Positions 24,901 through 36,836 of a stretch of 60,000 nt of DNA are shown piece by piece; the first letter of the stretch is position 1, and each line of letters opens with the position of its first letter. A program made the translations under genes and the position numbers. The stretch spans positions 10,418,001 to 10,478,000 of the forward strand of contig OU612065.1 of the NCBI GenBank assembly GCA_914767715.1. Reading direction: 5' to 3'. A model generated the notes under the pieces. The model searched no databases. It worked only from the letters and a program-made list of their open reading frames with translations, and was not told the origin of the DNA. This DNA is from Membranipora membranacea (taxonomy: Eukaryota; Bryozoa; Gymnolaemata; Cheilostomatida; Membraniporidae).

Positions 24901-25960
24901 TGCAAACTAAAATGGTGAAAATAACATAAAATATAAAGCAACTAGGAAATAATCACGGTGGAAGTACCATACTAATGAAAATTTAGAACAGGCTGACTTT
25001 ATCATATTCAGATTAGAGAATATCTGATATTATGATACAAATTACTAGTCTACATTTTGAGTAAAATCGTAGTTTCAGAGGAGCAGTGAATAGTTATTTT
25101 ACCTAAGCATTAGTAAAATCAACCGCGACTCAAGTAATGTAACCAGAACTCAACTGCAGGCCCTCCCTTATTAGTAAGATATTCTGGTGATCTAACAAAA
25201 GCACCATTAGTAGAAAGCCTGGACCATAAATAGTTTTATGACCAATATGGCAAAATAAGTGCAGACAAAGGAATACATTGATAATACCACTAACCTGTGC
25301 ATTGGAATTTCTAGCACTGCTTGTGCCTACACTCTGAGCCCCTTCATGCTTCACATAAAACTTCAGTCCTCTCACAGAATGAGGATTGTCCTTCGCTGCT
25401 TTCACAGCCATGTGAATATCCTTCATCTCGACAATGAGACATATACCTCCATCATCATAATAAAACTGAAAATATGTGACAAAAATGATGTCAACAATGT
25501 ATCATCAGATTGCAAAGGAGCTCAGAAAACTATGACATCTTAGTCAATAGTCAAGTTCAAGACTATCGGACCTGACATTGGTGTTCACACTGATTTAGGC
25601 CACTGGCGGATCTGCGAGGAGTTATATAAAATATAACATTTGGTATGGCCTAAAAGCTGGGGTAGGGTGAGCATGTAACCTATAAGTTTTATAAAATTAT
25701 CTAATATGGTTACATGACTTGAAATGAAATGTCAGAAGATTCTGAAAAAGCAGTTTGATCATTGGATTTGATACAGTGCTCAGTAATGGATTACCCACCT
25801 GATCTAGTTTAGAGAATCCTCCATAATGTGTGATCAGATACACGCGGATCGGAGTCACATAGGCCTCAGGGGCAGCTTTGTGTATGGATATCTTCACAGT
25901 GTTAGGAGTAGACTGTGTATGGTGTTTCCTTTTTCCTTTCGGCATATTTCCACAGGACAA
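18970..25960 (-). CDS. Non-canonical poly(A)/poly(U) polymerase (MTPAP/TUT1 type)
   Basis: This family adds A or U residues to RNA 3' ends (mitochondrial mRNA for MTPAP, U6 snRNA and others for TUT1). Thirteen exons join in phase: 25799-25960, 25295-25465, 24844-24906, 24564-24681, 23877-23974, 23293-23474, 22795-23012, 22199-22291, 21590-21699, 20607-21303, 19547-19621, 19425-19502, 18970-19313. An RRM-like N-terminus (VYLITHYGGFSKLDQ, FYYDDGGICLIVEM) comes first. The nucleotidyltransferase core follows: FGSSVNKLGMKNCDLDLVLL holds the G-S and D-x-D metal ligands, and LIDCDISF the third aspartate. The central domain shows SFTIRLWGKQ and IIFYLQQRQILPPL, and the PAP-associated part NVQDPFEVNHN. 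IFYLQQR...ILPPL and the N-terminal module favour MTPAP, while the C-terminal extension (acidic EIIDLTDADEE, then a conserved-looking last exon) resembles TUT1. Two in-frame starts exist, at 25960 and 25945. Confidence 0.88.
24301..24364 (-). repeat. Dispersed stem-loop repeat, copy 1
   Basis: Arms AGTTTGTGGCAT and ATGCCACAAAC enclose about 20 bases and are preceded by AGCTGCAAGTGCG. The same structure occurs in reverse orientation at 31845-31905. This copy lies in an intron of the polymerase gene. Confidence 0.6.
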
Positions 25961-27391
25961 GTTGCCCTTTTGAAGTTAGCTAGAGTTCCTATGTAATAAA
26001 AAATAATTCACAATAATCCCCAGCATGAAAGTCGATGCTATAAATAGATGGTCATACATATTAAATGCATAAAAAAACTTAGTTTGAATTCCAAGAAAAT
26101 ATTCAAACCAAGTGGGTGTTAGGCCTTTGTTTATAACAAATAAACCATTTACCAAGTAGATGCAGTTGGTGTACAATATCTCATCTCAACAACAAACAAT
26201 TACAGCTAGAGGTAGATTCCTAAAGAGGTTCATTCCTAGAATGTCTGAGAACTGCTGTGTCCAAGAATTTCCAGTCATATGAGAAGGCAATCAATAATGT
26301 GTTTGAGTTTAAAGGATGGATTATTGAGGAAAGCAGAGTTTACTAGCTTCCCTCGTGTGGCCCAATGACTGCCTTCAGCAGCATTGCAAGCATCAGCAAG
26401 GTCTAATACAATTTCATGAAAATTTCTCTGACAGAAAATTATTATAAATTGTTCTACTGAAGGCCAGGCTGTTACTGAGAGCTGCCGATGTTGTCCCATA
26501 CACAGCTTTCTAATACAATCACAGTCGGTCGGGCAGGATTTTACCTGAATTTTGCACAGCTTTCAAAATGATCATGTCTGATGAGTAGCAAGCAGACAGC
26601 AAAGTAAAGGAGACGAAAATCTTAGAGTTTATTTGACAGTTTTGAAAGGGTAGAGCAAGACTGTTGTGTGGCAGTCCTAAGTGTAGTATGATTTCACAGC
26701 ATTCCAACCGGGACAACACATTGCAACACTACAACAATGTGACAGGTGGTGCGATTGGCATGTCTTACGTCACTCGAGAGCAGAGCAGTGATGAGGCTGT
26801 CCTCGGACCGGCATCAGTGTGTCTTGCCAATAATGTGCAACATCGGATGTAATATGTGTCACTGATATGATATATGTTTATTTATCATATATAAACCTCG
26901 GTGAGTATGACTAACACATGAGATTGAGATTGATTGATCAAAGGCTGTAAGCTCAATACGCCCCCTAGATGATTTTTTTAGAAAGTTTATGAATCTCCTG
27001 GGCTACCCTACTTCATCGTGTCAGTAGAGGGTGCAACTCAAACGCTGGTAAAATGGATCTAGGCTTCGTCCCAAGGCATGCTATGAAACAAATAGTACTC
27101 AACCGAATGGTATTTTTGCAACCGCTATCTGCTACACTAACACAGGCATCCAGGAATCAACATATTAAAGCCTAAAGGCATTCAGTTGCACCTATCACAG
27201 GATCGATCTCTGGCAATGCTTGTCCGCACCCTTTGGATGTTTTGTTATCACCAAAAACCCAAGGGCGGGAGGGAGGCAGTCTACATTGCCAGAGACCCAG
27301 GTTTTGGGGTAGACATATGGACTTGAGTAAAAACATGGGAAAAGCACAGGCGTTCTGACTTGCAGTTGGTGCTGCAAGTCTTGACCACCTG
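25961..27391. other. Gene-poor spacer
   Basis: No gene supported; short ORFs have no family features. A block at 27003-27066 (GTGTCAGTAGAGGGTGCAA and following) resembles segments at 39038-39112, 44343-44440 (reverse) and 56683-56765, so it is probably part of a dispersed repeat family. Confidence 0.4.
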
Positions 27392-27631
27392 GGGGTCTTT
27401 CAATTAGAAAGAGCGATGCTTTATTGAAGGAAGTGATCACTATCACTTCGCTCAAAATTACCACTCACTTGGGTCTTTCAATTAGACAAATTTGTTTCCA
27501 AATTGCTCACTCAGAATATATATAGTTCCATCAATGACTGAGCGATCTGAAAGCAAGAGCCGTAGCAGGTATCGTGCACACCGGGAGTGAGCGATCAGAA
27601 TGCGATTTTTGCTGTTTCTAATCCAAAGACT
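27392..27631. mobile_element. Small inverted-repeat element (MITE-like), copy 2 plus partial copy
   Basis: GGGTCTTTCAATTAGA occurs at 27392 and again at 27475. The second occurrence is matched by an inverted end (TTTCTAATCCAAAGAC) near 27616-27630. The sequence between is related to the element at 17525-17684 (shared GAGTGAGCGAT, GCAAGAGC and TTCCATCAATGA-type blocks in reverse orientation). It looks like one full copy with a truncated copy beside it. Confidence 0.6.
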
Positions 27632-27754
27632 CCCCTGACTTGCGCGACCACACTGACCTGGAATCGCACCCAACTACAAACTACAGAAGAAAAAGGCCTA
27701 CCTCAATTACTTTAGAACACTCGTAAACTATCATCTTGATCTTGATATCTGCGT

Positions 27755-27802
27755 GTGTTACCAAGGAGTTACAGGAGACAGCAACTCCTTGGTAACACAC
27801 AC
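27755..27802. repeat. Perfect hairpin with 18-bp arms
   Basis: Arms GTGTGTTACCAAGGAGTT and AACTCCTTGGTAACACAC surround about 12 bases. The CAAGGAGT/ACTCCTTG core recurs as a hairpin near 5286, 40600 and 45274. Confidence 0.7.
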
Positions 27803-27871
27803 ACAGTGTTACTCAAACAGACAGAGCAATGACTAAGGTACTATGACTATGCGGGAGTTCATTGCTTGGGG

Positions 27872-27904
27872 CAATGAACTAAACCTTTAGAGGTTTAGTT
27901 CATT
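27872..27904. mobile_element. 33-bp palindromic mini-insertion, site A
   Basis: A palindrome begins CAATGAACTAAACC and ends GGTTTAGTTCATT. It is flanked by identical 8-bp direct repeats GCTTGGGG at 27864-27871 and 27905-27912. Close copies lie at 45744 and 55584. One caution: the base run before the left repeat (AGTTCATT) matches the element end, so the direct repeat can also be read as 19 bp. Confidence 0.6.
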
Positions 27905-27912
27905 GCTTGGGG

Positions 27913-30221
27913 CAAGGGAAGGAGTTTGCTTTTGTTTTTCATTATTTTGAGCAAATATTTATTATTATGTCCACCATCGGGCTACTGCATTTCCAGATAT
28001 TGGGATTTGTGTGGGTCAGGACTCAGGAGATGCAGTAGTGAATGAGGTCTACCTTATAAACTTAGCCTGGCCAGCCTGCCCAGGCTATTATAAACTAGTA
28101 CACTCTTGGCTTCATGCTGTGAGTGAACTTCCTTTGAAAGTGTGAGAAGAGATGTGATATTAGTGGACCTGTTAGAAAAGATTGAGTGTTATCTTCTTTT
28201 CTCTCATGATAGCATAACTTGAAGCATGCGTAATGATGTACTCATTCTGAATTTCGATGTTATAAATGAATGTTAAATTTGAAAATTTTAATTATTTCAA
28301 TTACAAACTCCCTTCCACCATTTTGTTTCAGTATCACAAATACCTGTACTCTCCAAATAAACATATAGTTGTAAAAAATGATGTATACAATTTTTTTTTT
28401 CTAGAATCGAAGCAGTTATCTTTTGTTGTGTCAATCTTAATATATAAACAGTCATCTCAGTTACAAAACATCTACAAAAGCAATTTTGTTGCTTTCAATA
28501 ACAAAAATTAAGCATTTACTTATATAGATTATATTAGATTATATAGATTATAATAGCTTCCCAACTTAATTCAGTATATTACAGCCATGGGGTGGATGGT
28601 CTACTGACTGCCCTGTTGTGCAGATCCAAAGCTTATCCTTGGGTTTCTATTAATGAGTATGTTGCCTACTGATGAAGGTTAATTGCATCTTAATACATAT
28701 TTAGTTAGTGGAGCCAGTGTTGTCTTGAAATAAAATAATTGTTATAAGTAACACAGAAGGACCTGTAGGGCGCGCTCTTCTGTTTATGAACTAAAAGTTA
28801 ACTTTCTCCTTGATCTAGTGATCAGAAATGAGTTTATGTAGATCCAAAGTTTGTCGTATTCACTTATTTTCTCATCTTTTTATGTAACATTTGCTCCATG
28901 ATGGTATCGGCTTTGATATATTTCCAATGAGCTGGGAAAGGGATTCCAACATAATTGATATGTCTATGAAATTATAATATGGGTAAGGCAAAATCAAACC
29001 TGTGTTTCGAGCCGCGGTCTAGTAAAGCGAAAATTGTTTGATAACTCTGAATCCTTGGTGACCCCAAGGTAAAATCTTTGATCCTTTTTTGATAGATGGA
29101 GCAAATTTTTTTAGAACACTTGAAACCCATTTGGGTTTTCATCCAAAGCTCCCGGATGATGAATCATTTGCCGTTATTTGAGTATTTCACAAATGTTGGG
29201 CTTCCTAGTTTGGATGTCAATCTCCTCTTGTTATTTCACCACAAAAACTAGAAATACATCAAATTGTTATCTCTTCTATTATCAACAGTGATCACCTGGT
29301 TGTTGCCTTTCTGGTTAGTTTGTGGCCAGAGCTGGGGCATATATGTTGGAGATCATCATAATTTGGCCATCAAATGATTCTTCAAGTGGTTTAATTTATG
29401 TACTGAGCTGATCAAAGTTGTACCTTGGCCATTGCCTTTCGCACCTGGTGTATTCCTCATGGTACAGAGTGTTACCTTGTGTACAGCCTGCATAAACTGT
29501 CAATCAAAACCAGCTAATAATGACAAGAGAGGATAACTACTAATAACAAATCCGCACGCTTTGGAGAGTATGTCACCAGAAGCAGGTAGCCAATAAGATG
29601 GCTTCGGAATTCCGAGACTCAATTTTGCAGAGATCAGCTCATTTTATTATTTCATGTGGGTTATATTATTGACTTCTCACCATTGTTGGCATCTCACCAT
29701 TTGCCCTCGTTGCATTGATCAGTGATGAATAAAGTTAATATCTATCTATCTATTTATTGTCATCATTGTCATGAAGGCAGAAGATTTTGAATACAGCATG
29801 CCAATAAATTCTTAATTATTCCTGTAATAAATTTGTTCAACAGGTCAAGTGAGAAGTACATTAGTACTGCTTATAAGTGGCAGAGGTCAGTCATTTATCA
29901 ATCATAATATTACAGATTTATATTTCTGCATAGATGTTATGCTCAATATGCATAAATTTGCATAATAAAATAATAATAATATATATTGCAAAAAATGGCC
30001 ACGGCCCTCCCAGAGCCCATTGTTCGGCTGTCGACCCAAAGAGTCAAATAACACACATTTTTGTTATTATGTTGAGGCTGGGTAGGAATGGTCATCTCCT
30101 TATGCATGTTTTCCTCTTGATGGTAATCTTGCAGGTAAATAAGAAGCAAGTTAGACCTTTCTGTCTCATATATTATTCTTTAAATCACATTACTATGACG
30201 GGGTCATATAACGATTTCGGG
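27913..30221. other. Gene-poor spacer
   Basis: AT-rich DNA without a supported gene. An 81-codon ORF at 28266-28511 is AT-driven and shows no domain. A small AT repeat (ATAGATTATA-type) lies near 28525-28553. Nothing else is seen. Confidence 0.4.
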
Positions 30222-31508
30222 TCAAAAGGCCACTGCCAAAAAGCCACTGGCCATAAAGCCACTGGCCAAAAAGCCACTGGCCATAAAGTCACTGGCCAAA
30301 AAGCCACTGGCCATAAAGCCATTGGCCAAAAGGCCATTGGTCATAATAAGGCCACTGGACAAAAGGCCACTGGTCAAAAGGCCACTGGTCATAAGGCCAC
30401 TGGTCAAAAAGCCACTGCCCAAAAAACCACTGGTTCAATGGTTACATCATAGAACTCTGATATCAACTTTCCATTGACATGATTTTTGGGGCCTTCAAAA
30501 TAAAATTCTAGCTCTTGATATGCCATTTTTCAATGATTTTTTTATTTCTGCTCACTGATTCCCATTTTAGTAAAGTTAGAAAAGATCCCACCCACCCTTT
30601 GCAAATAATTATTTCAAATGACTCAACCCGGACTTCTTCTCACACATTTTTTCTGTACCGTAACCCCCATTAATACATTAAAATGTATCTTGATGGACAA
30701 ATTAAAGTCATCACAATCAAACAGCCAGCACTTTTAGATTAAAAGCAATGCCACACTGAGCAGAGACAGCTGTGTAGTTTTTTTCTTCTTTCTAACGTGA
30801 CAATAATTTATGTTCACATGATAAGATTTTTAGTATCATTTTTACCCAATGCACCCTGTGATCGATTTTGATTATCACATGGTTATATCAGATCTGATAC
30901 TTATAAATTAACTAAACTCTCTTGTGAACAATACAGGCCTCTACCAATATCGAATGTTTTTGTTATTGATGACCAAAAAACCAAAAAAGTTTTGTAACCT
31001 GATCTCTGACTTTTTCTGTTGTTCCCAGTAGGGTATGCAATTCACTTGTGCTTGGCATGTGGCATGTAAAATTCAAAAAAGCTACTCTGTACATCTAACT
31101 TTACTAAAATGGGAATCAGTGAGTAGAAATAAAAAATCATTTATAGATGGCATATGGCATATCAAGAGCTAGAATTTTGTTTTACGAGCCTAAAAACATG
31201 TCAATGGAAAGTTGATATCAGACTTCTATTATGTAACCAGTTGCTTTTTGGGCAGTGGCTTTTTGACCAGTGGCCTTATGACCAGTGGCCTTTTGACCAG
31301 TGGCCTTTTGACCAGTGGCCTTTTGACCAGTGGCCTTTTGACCAGTGGCCTTTTGACCAGTGGCCTTATGACCAGTGGCCTTTTTTCCGATGGCCTTATG
31401 ACCAGTGGCTTTTTGGCCAGTGGCTTTCTGGCTAGTGGCTTTATAGCCAGTGGCTTTTTGGCTAGTGGCTTTATGACCAGTGGCTTTTTGGCAGTGGCCT
31501 TTTGGGTT
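30222..31508. mobile_element. Fold-back element with arms made of 15-bp tandem repeats
   Basis: The left arm (about 30222-30580) and right arm (about 31080-31508) are reverse complements. The outer part of each arm is a tandem array of a 15-bp unit (GCCACTGGCCAAAAA and variants with CATAA or GGTC), about 13-17 units per arm. The inner parts also match, for example ACTTTCCATTGACATG, CTAGCTCTTGATATGCCAT and CACTGATTCCCATTTTAGTA. A spacer of about 500 bp is unique. Because 15 is a multiple of three, both strands stay open and yield pentapeptide repeats (G-Q-K-A-T; L-L-T-S-G) that are not believable genes. No terminal target duplication was identified. Confidence 0.8.
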
Positions 31509-31844
31509 ATCACCCATATAACTAATGTGAATGTGCTCAGAGGTACTTCAGAGAACATTATGAAAACCTCCTCATGATGCTCTTGTGATACCCTGTTGGA
31601 GTAAAGTATTCCAAGAGAAAAAGTTTGCCATTAAGCACATCTTGATTATGGTTAAATTTAAGGCTAGCTAACCCTTACTCACCCTCTTTACTTTAATAGA
31701 GACTCACCTCAGATGCCAAAATTAAGTGCATGCTTACTTTTTGTCACACTAAAACTAGCTGAACTGAAACCTAGCCAATATTTACTCCTTTAGGGTATAT
31801 ACATAGATTACAAAGATGTTCAATCAACTGAGAGCGAAACTGCA

Positions 31845-31905
31845 GGTTTGTGGCATTCTGTTCTTGTTTATTTGTGAAATGCCACAAACTCACGCTTGCA
31901 GCTAC
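31845..31905 (+). repeat. Dispersed stem-loop repeat, copy 2
   Basis: GGTTTGTGGCATT and AATGCCACAAACTC form the arms, followed by CGCTTGCAGCT. This is the reverse-orientation counterpart of 24301-24364; arms and the adjacent GCTTGCAGCT block match, loops differ. Confidence 0.6.
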
Positions 31906-32177
31906 CATGTTTTTAGATATTAATGCCATCTCATCGTTACAAGTTTTCTATCATGTAAATCTATTTAGTAAATCGGTTATAGCTTGCCAATAAATGATTG
32001 AGTATTACTATAATACTTTGTGAGTCATTGGTACTTGAAGAAATTATAGTACCTGGGAACTGGCAAAAGGAGTTGATTGACCTTGCAAGTTCTGCCGATA
32101 AATTGTACATAATTCCTGTAAAAATTGTGAGTTAGGCTTATTTTTTTCCTGTTCAAAGACTTCAGTGCCTGTGAACT

Positions 32178-32264
32178 GGCGGCCTCCAGGGTTGTGCAAC
32201 AGCCGAAAAGAAAACACCATCGGCAGCCTCCCAGGTCGTGCAACAGCCAAAAAAAACACTGATC
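32178..32264. repeat. Two-unit tandem duplication, about 43 bp per unit
   Basis: Units share GGCNGCCTCC, GTGCAACAGCC and a poly-purine run ending AACACCATC or AACACTGATC. They are diverged by several substitutions. No coding signal. Confidence 0.65.
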
Positions 32265-34104
32265 ATGTCAAAATGTATTGATGGATGCAGGGGAGGAGCG
32301 AGATGCTCGTCGGCATACAGGGATCTAGGTTTTTAAAGCTGAAGCCGGTCATGAGGAGACTGTTTTAGAGATGCGCCTATATATTGGTATCTAGCTGAAG
32401 GCCTGCATGGTGTGGTGTGCTGTGCAGTGTTATGCACACTGCGGTATGGTGTATCTTTTTGAAAAGAAGGAAAATACTACAACTCTTAATTTGAGCACCC
32501 CGAACTCTTGGCCCCCCCTCCCTCTTACTATCACATATTACTATAACATATTACTATAACATATTACTATCACATATTTACCAGAATATTGTCACTGATT
32601 AACATGAGACAGCTCTGTTCATCAGATTGTCGCCTTCCGAGTCAGTTTCCTCATTTTTTATTTTGCTCTTTGCAGATCCTCACACACCAATAAAATGATA
32701 GAACATACTGCACTTGCAGTGCATGTTTTACTTTCACTCCATGAGTCAGTCCAACAAAGTCCCAAAACCTAAATACTTTATTGACAATATGCCATCACAA
32801 TCAATCAGTTTTTTTGTTCGCAAAATATGCAATTAAAAAAAGTCACATGAATACATCAGATCTCATGATTGCCCCATTATTACTGTGAGGGACGAATAAC
32901 GCACACCCCCGTAACTTTAATATTAATTACAGGAGTGTAAGGTCCCGTCCTGCACACTTCTTGTGTTTGTTATATAAATTTCTAATTCAAATATTAATAC
33001 TATATTTATCGCTTTGATTGGTTTGACACAAGGTAAAATTTGGTTCTATTTCGTGTAATGGTGTATACATGTGCAATGGTGTAATTATATAATGTGTAAT
33101 GGTTAGCACTCTCAACTTTATGGACCTCTGAAATCCACCTAAGCAATCGTTAACTTGATTATGTGTGCCTTGAAAAGTTCGACCTTAAAAATGTAGTTGA
33201 GTCGCAAACAAGTGGTTTCCCGTACTCTGAAAGTAAAATGACGTTTAAAATTCAATACTAAAATAGGATTATGGGTAATAAGGATAAATATGACTGCAGA
33301 TATAAAATATTGGATTGAATCAAAAAGTAGCGCGACTAGTAATAAAATAACCGGTATAATCTGGCTAAATGCTCGCCAGGACAAATCATGTATGAAGTGA
33401 CAACTTCACCTTTAATAAGACAAGATTTACTTGATCCTCTGCAGGAAATTACAAATGGCAGACTCGCCAATAAAAATGGAGCTTCAACAAAAATTATAAC
33501 CGATGAACCTTTGCCTTGAACTGGAGCTTTATAATAATTATTTTATCAAACAAACAAACATTTATTTAATTATTCCATAAAAATTAATCCAAGTAAATTG
33601 CACATAACACAACCTTCGTCAAGGCTGTTCCAAAATGAGCTCATGTACACTATAGTGTCTCTGCAGCTCTTTATATAGTCACAGAAATGAAGAGAGGGAG
33701 TTCATTGGTCACAGCAGGTATCGTTCCTATTCAATATCTAATTCGATCGACAGTATTGCAACATTTTCTTTGTTACCGCTTTCAATGGTCTTGTCATCTT
33801 TCTAAAGAGTTCTAGAACATTCCTATTCAGGTGAAACTATTGTTGCTCCTAGGATAGAGATCTTTCAACGTCCTAACTGTTTTGTTCTCCAAAGTTGCGG
33901 CATTGCTTGATCTTTATATTGTTTCCAGTCAGCATCATTTGACGATGGGGATGAGTAACCATTAAAATTAAATGAAAATCCAAATTCCAAATCAAGTACT
34001 TGAATATCTATAATCTAAAACTCTATAAAATATGCAAATCTAAAATAATATCATCAAGTAAATTAGAAAAGTAATGCATTATCAGCTAAAAGTAGTAAAA
34101 CATC

Positions 34105-34823
34105 ATCACAGAGTAAGGATATACAGAGAGGACACTTCAATGATCGTTATAGTGCACGCGGTTTTTATCCAGTGGAAATTCATCAATCTGGCCACCTGCC
34201 AATTTCAGATTCTATATAAGTTACAATGGAGTTTTGTTAGGCAGACATAACCACCTTTGATAGGTCATAATTCATTCTGTATTTATCCTAAAGACTGATT
34301 TCCAACTTTTCTGAAATGTCCAACCTTCAAGCTATACCCCATATCATTGTCATTTTTTTCTAGGATTCCTAGGCTATGAGTAATCCAGGTTTTTAAAATG
34401 AGTTTTATCATATAGATTTACATGGGGCTTAGGTCAATGCACGGACATTTCCTAATTTTGATGACCAGCCGTCTATCAATTGTCACATGTAAATCTTTAT
34501 GAAAAAACTCATTTTGAAAACCTTGATTAGGAATCCTAGCAAAAAATGACAATAAAATGGTGTATAGCTTGAAGGTTGGAAATTTCAGAAAAGTTGGATA
34601 TCAGTCTTTAGGATAAATACAGAATGAATTATGACCTATCAAAGGTGGTTATGTCTGCCTAACAAAACTCCATTATAACTTATATAGAATCTGAAATTGG
34701 CAGGTGGCCAGATTGATGAATTTCCCCCAGTGGATAAAAACCGCAGGCACTATAACGATCATTGAAGTGTCCTCTCTGTATATCCTTACCAAAGATTATA
34801 AGTCATTGTCCTTACTCTGTGAC
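34105..34823. repeat. About 700-bp near-perfect palindrome (hairpin element)
   Basis: The left arm from TCACAGAGTAAGGATATACA runs through TGATCGTTATAG, GGCCACCTGCCAATTTCAGA and CAACCTTCAAGCTATA. Each block returns as its reverse complement on the right (for example TCTGAAATTGGCAGGTGGCC, CTATAACGATCATTGA, TTACTCTGTGA). The inner part also pairs (AGGATTCCTA with TAGGAATCCT; ATAGATTTACATG with CATGTAAATCTTTA), leaving a loop of about 60 bases near 34420-34480. One asymmetric insert of about 28 bases lies near the right end. No ORF of note. A transcript would fold into one very long hairpin. Confidence 0.85.
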
Positions 34824-36836
34824 ATCCTATTATGAAATTGCACATTAATGTATTGGTTATCACGTACTTACATTACGACACATCAGGATGCAGCAGTTGG
34901 GAGGATAAACCGCTTGTCATCAATGCGTCATTCTTTTTATTGTGATCACTCAAGCATACTTGAACTAGTAGTATACAAGAATATATCATGGTGTCAACTG
35001 TCCACCCTTTGCTGCAGACAATATTTTAGGGCATGTTTTTTTTCAAGTCGCCTGATTATATAATTATATTTATATTTATCAAAGGCTAGTATTCTTCATT
35101 ACTGAAACACCATACTCAGTTTTGATATAATTGGTGTAAACACTTGCTCTAGTATAGTTCGGTTCAGTGTAGTTCAGGTATTCCACTCATGGGACCTCAA
35201 ACCAAATTAAATTAGGATATTAATACATAATTTTGACCAATTCCAATCTGTTCCTCCCTATCTAGTGCATGATCAATAGTCGTTCATTGCTTTTCTCACC
35301 CACTTATATGTTCATGCAGGCTTTTTGAATTGCCAGCATGAGTTAATAATGTGTTTTGATGCACACACATAACTACCCTGCTGAGAGTTTAAACATTTTA
35401 TCAGTCAGAAACCATATAATTGGCTTGGTAGCCTTAACTTTTTGAGTGCACACCAACGCTGTATATCCAAATGAGGCCTTTCATCAAATAGGATGTGTTG
35501 TAGCATTATATAACAGATTATTACTACATTTCAACACCCTAAAATAAAAAGATTCTTGGTTAACTGAACAAATGGATATTGTTTCATAAAGCCTCTAATT
35601 TCGGAGCCAATTTTCTTATGTAGCATGCTCAACTTCTCAAAAAGCTATTTCAAGAACCGATTTTGGGTAGTGCCAGAAATTCATAATAGGTGCCGTAAAT
35701 ATAAAACTTGAAACAAGAATAACAAAAGATTGATTTCCTTTCCATACAACAATTCTTTAAAGATGTATCCTCAAACAATAGCGGTGAACCTGTAGATGAG
35801 TTGGGGTCTTGGACTCTATGGTATTGTATTTGACTTCCATACTTACACACTTGGCCCATGACCCAATCTCCTAAATACATACAGGTAGATCTATGCACTG
35901 ATAACATTGAAATTTTATGGAGGTAAAAGGGAAGGATTAGTGGTGATTTATTTCTACAATGTTTTGGCTGTAATTTCTCTGGCAGGTTATATGAAGAACG
36001 TCCGTCCAGGATGATATTGTCTGCCAAATGAAAAATGTATATACATTTTTTCATTTGGCTATGCTAGTTATTTGGCTCGACATCGGCCCCCTCCGTTTTG
36101 GTAATAGATAAGGCAACGCTTGAGCTGATCCAATCCTTGCACTTTGAGATTATTGTAACATAAAGAACTACTCTGAAAGGGTTTACTCCACTGCCACCAA
36201 ATTGTCATACTGTGTAGTCTGCCACTGACCCATGAATTCATATCAATGCTATACACTTGTCATCAACGTTTGAGGCATGTGGTATGTGAAAAATGATACT
36301 CAACACATTCTGCGTTCATATATCCCTGAAGCGAGAACTTACATGGTACACCATGTCACTACGACACCTTATCGCACAGCACCATCTGCAATGGGTGTGC
36401 TTTTTTATATACTACACAGTTGGTTTTATTTCATTATAATCATATCACATGGTTGATCAGTTGTTCATTCAAGATATCAATCCGTCATCATTGCTTATAA
36501 TAGACCTTGTCCTCGAACAAGGGTGAAAAAACATATAAGAGTGCCATGTCATGCTTATGCCGTGTCATGCCGCTAGCTGAGACAACAGTTCTATATCCGT
36601 TTTACTGAGTATTTGCTATTCATTAATCATGATTCTGCAAATTTTCTGCAGCTCTACAATGATCTACTATATCAGACTGCGCAGTCATGGTATTTAATGA
36701 CACCACGCTACTGTGCCACCAGAACTCAGAACAACTGAAGCATGGAAGTCCAAATATAACAGGGTGATTGCAAACTCTAAAACACAGAACAGTAGCATTC
36801 ATTAGCAAAGGAGGTGTGACTGGGAAAAAAATAATT
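34824..36836. other. Spacer upstream of the Skeletor-like gene
   Basis: No gene can be supported. A 134-codon ORF at 35650-36054 (minus) and a 62-codon ORF at 36068-36256 (minus) lie close together and could be remnants of one degraded gene, but neither shows a motif I recognise. The last 200 bases should include the promoter of the downstream gene. Confidence 0.4.

Larger units (their letters stand above)
31509..34104. other. Gene-poor spacer with small repeats
   Basis: No gene supported. It contains the dispersed stem-loop copy 31845-31905, a two-unit tandem duplication at 32178-32264 (GGTTGTGCAACAGCC and GGTCGTGCAACAGCC) and a short array of TATTACTATAACA-type units at 32526-32577. Confidence 0.45.

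Noticed and set aside
29934-30452. 172-codon ORF with G-Q-K-A-T pentapeptide repeats
   Set aside because: It is produced by the 15-bp tandem array; the complementary strand and the inverted arm are equally open, which is expected from the repeat length and not from coding selection.
30222-31508. CRISPR-like regular repeats
   Set aside because: Units are contiguous without unique spacers, and the window is eukaryotic.
31212-31577. 121-codon ORF with L-L-T-S-G repeats (and overlapping ORFs in other frames)
   Set aside because: Same cause as above, in the right arm of the fold-back element.
35650-36256. Two adjacent minus-strand ORFs (134 and 62 codons)
   Set aside because: No recognisable motif, no good splice junction linking them, and no neighbour context; left as uncertain remnants.
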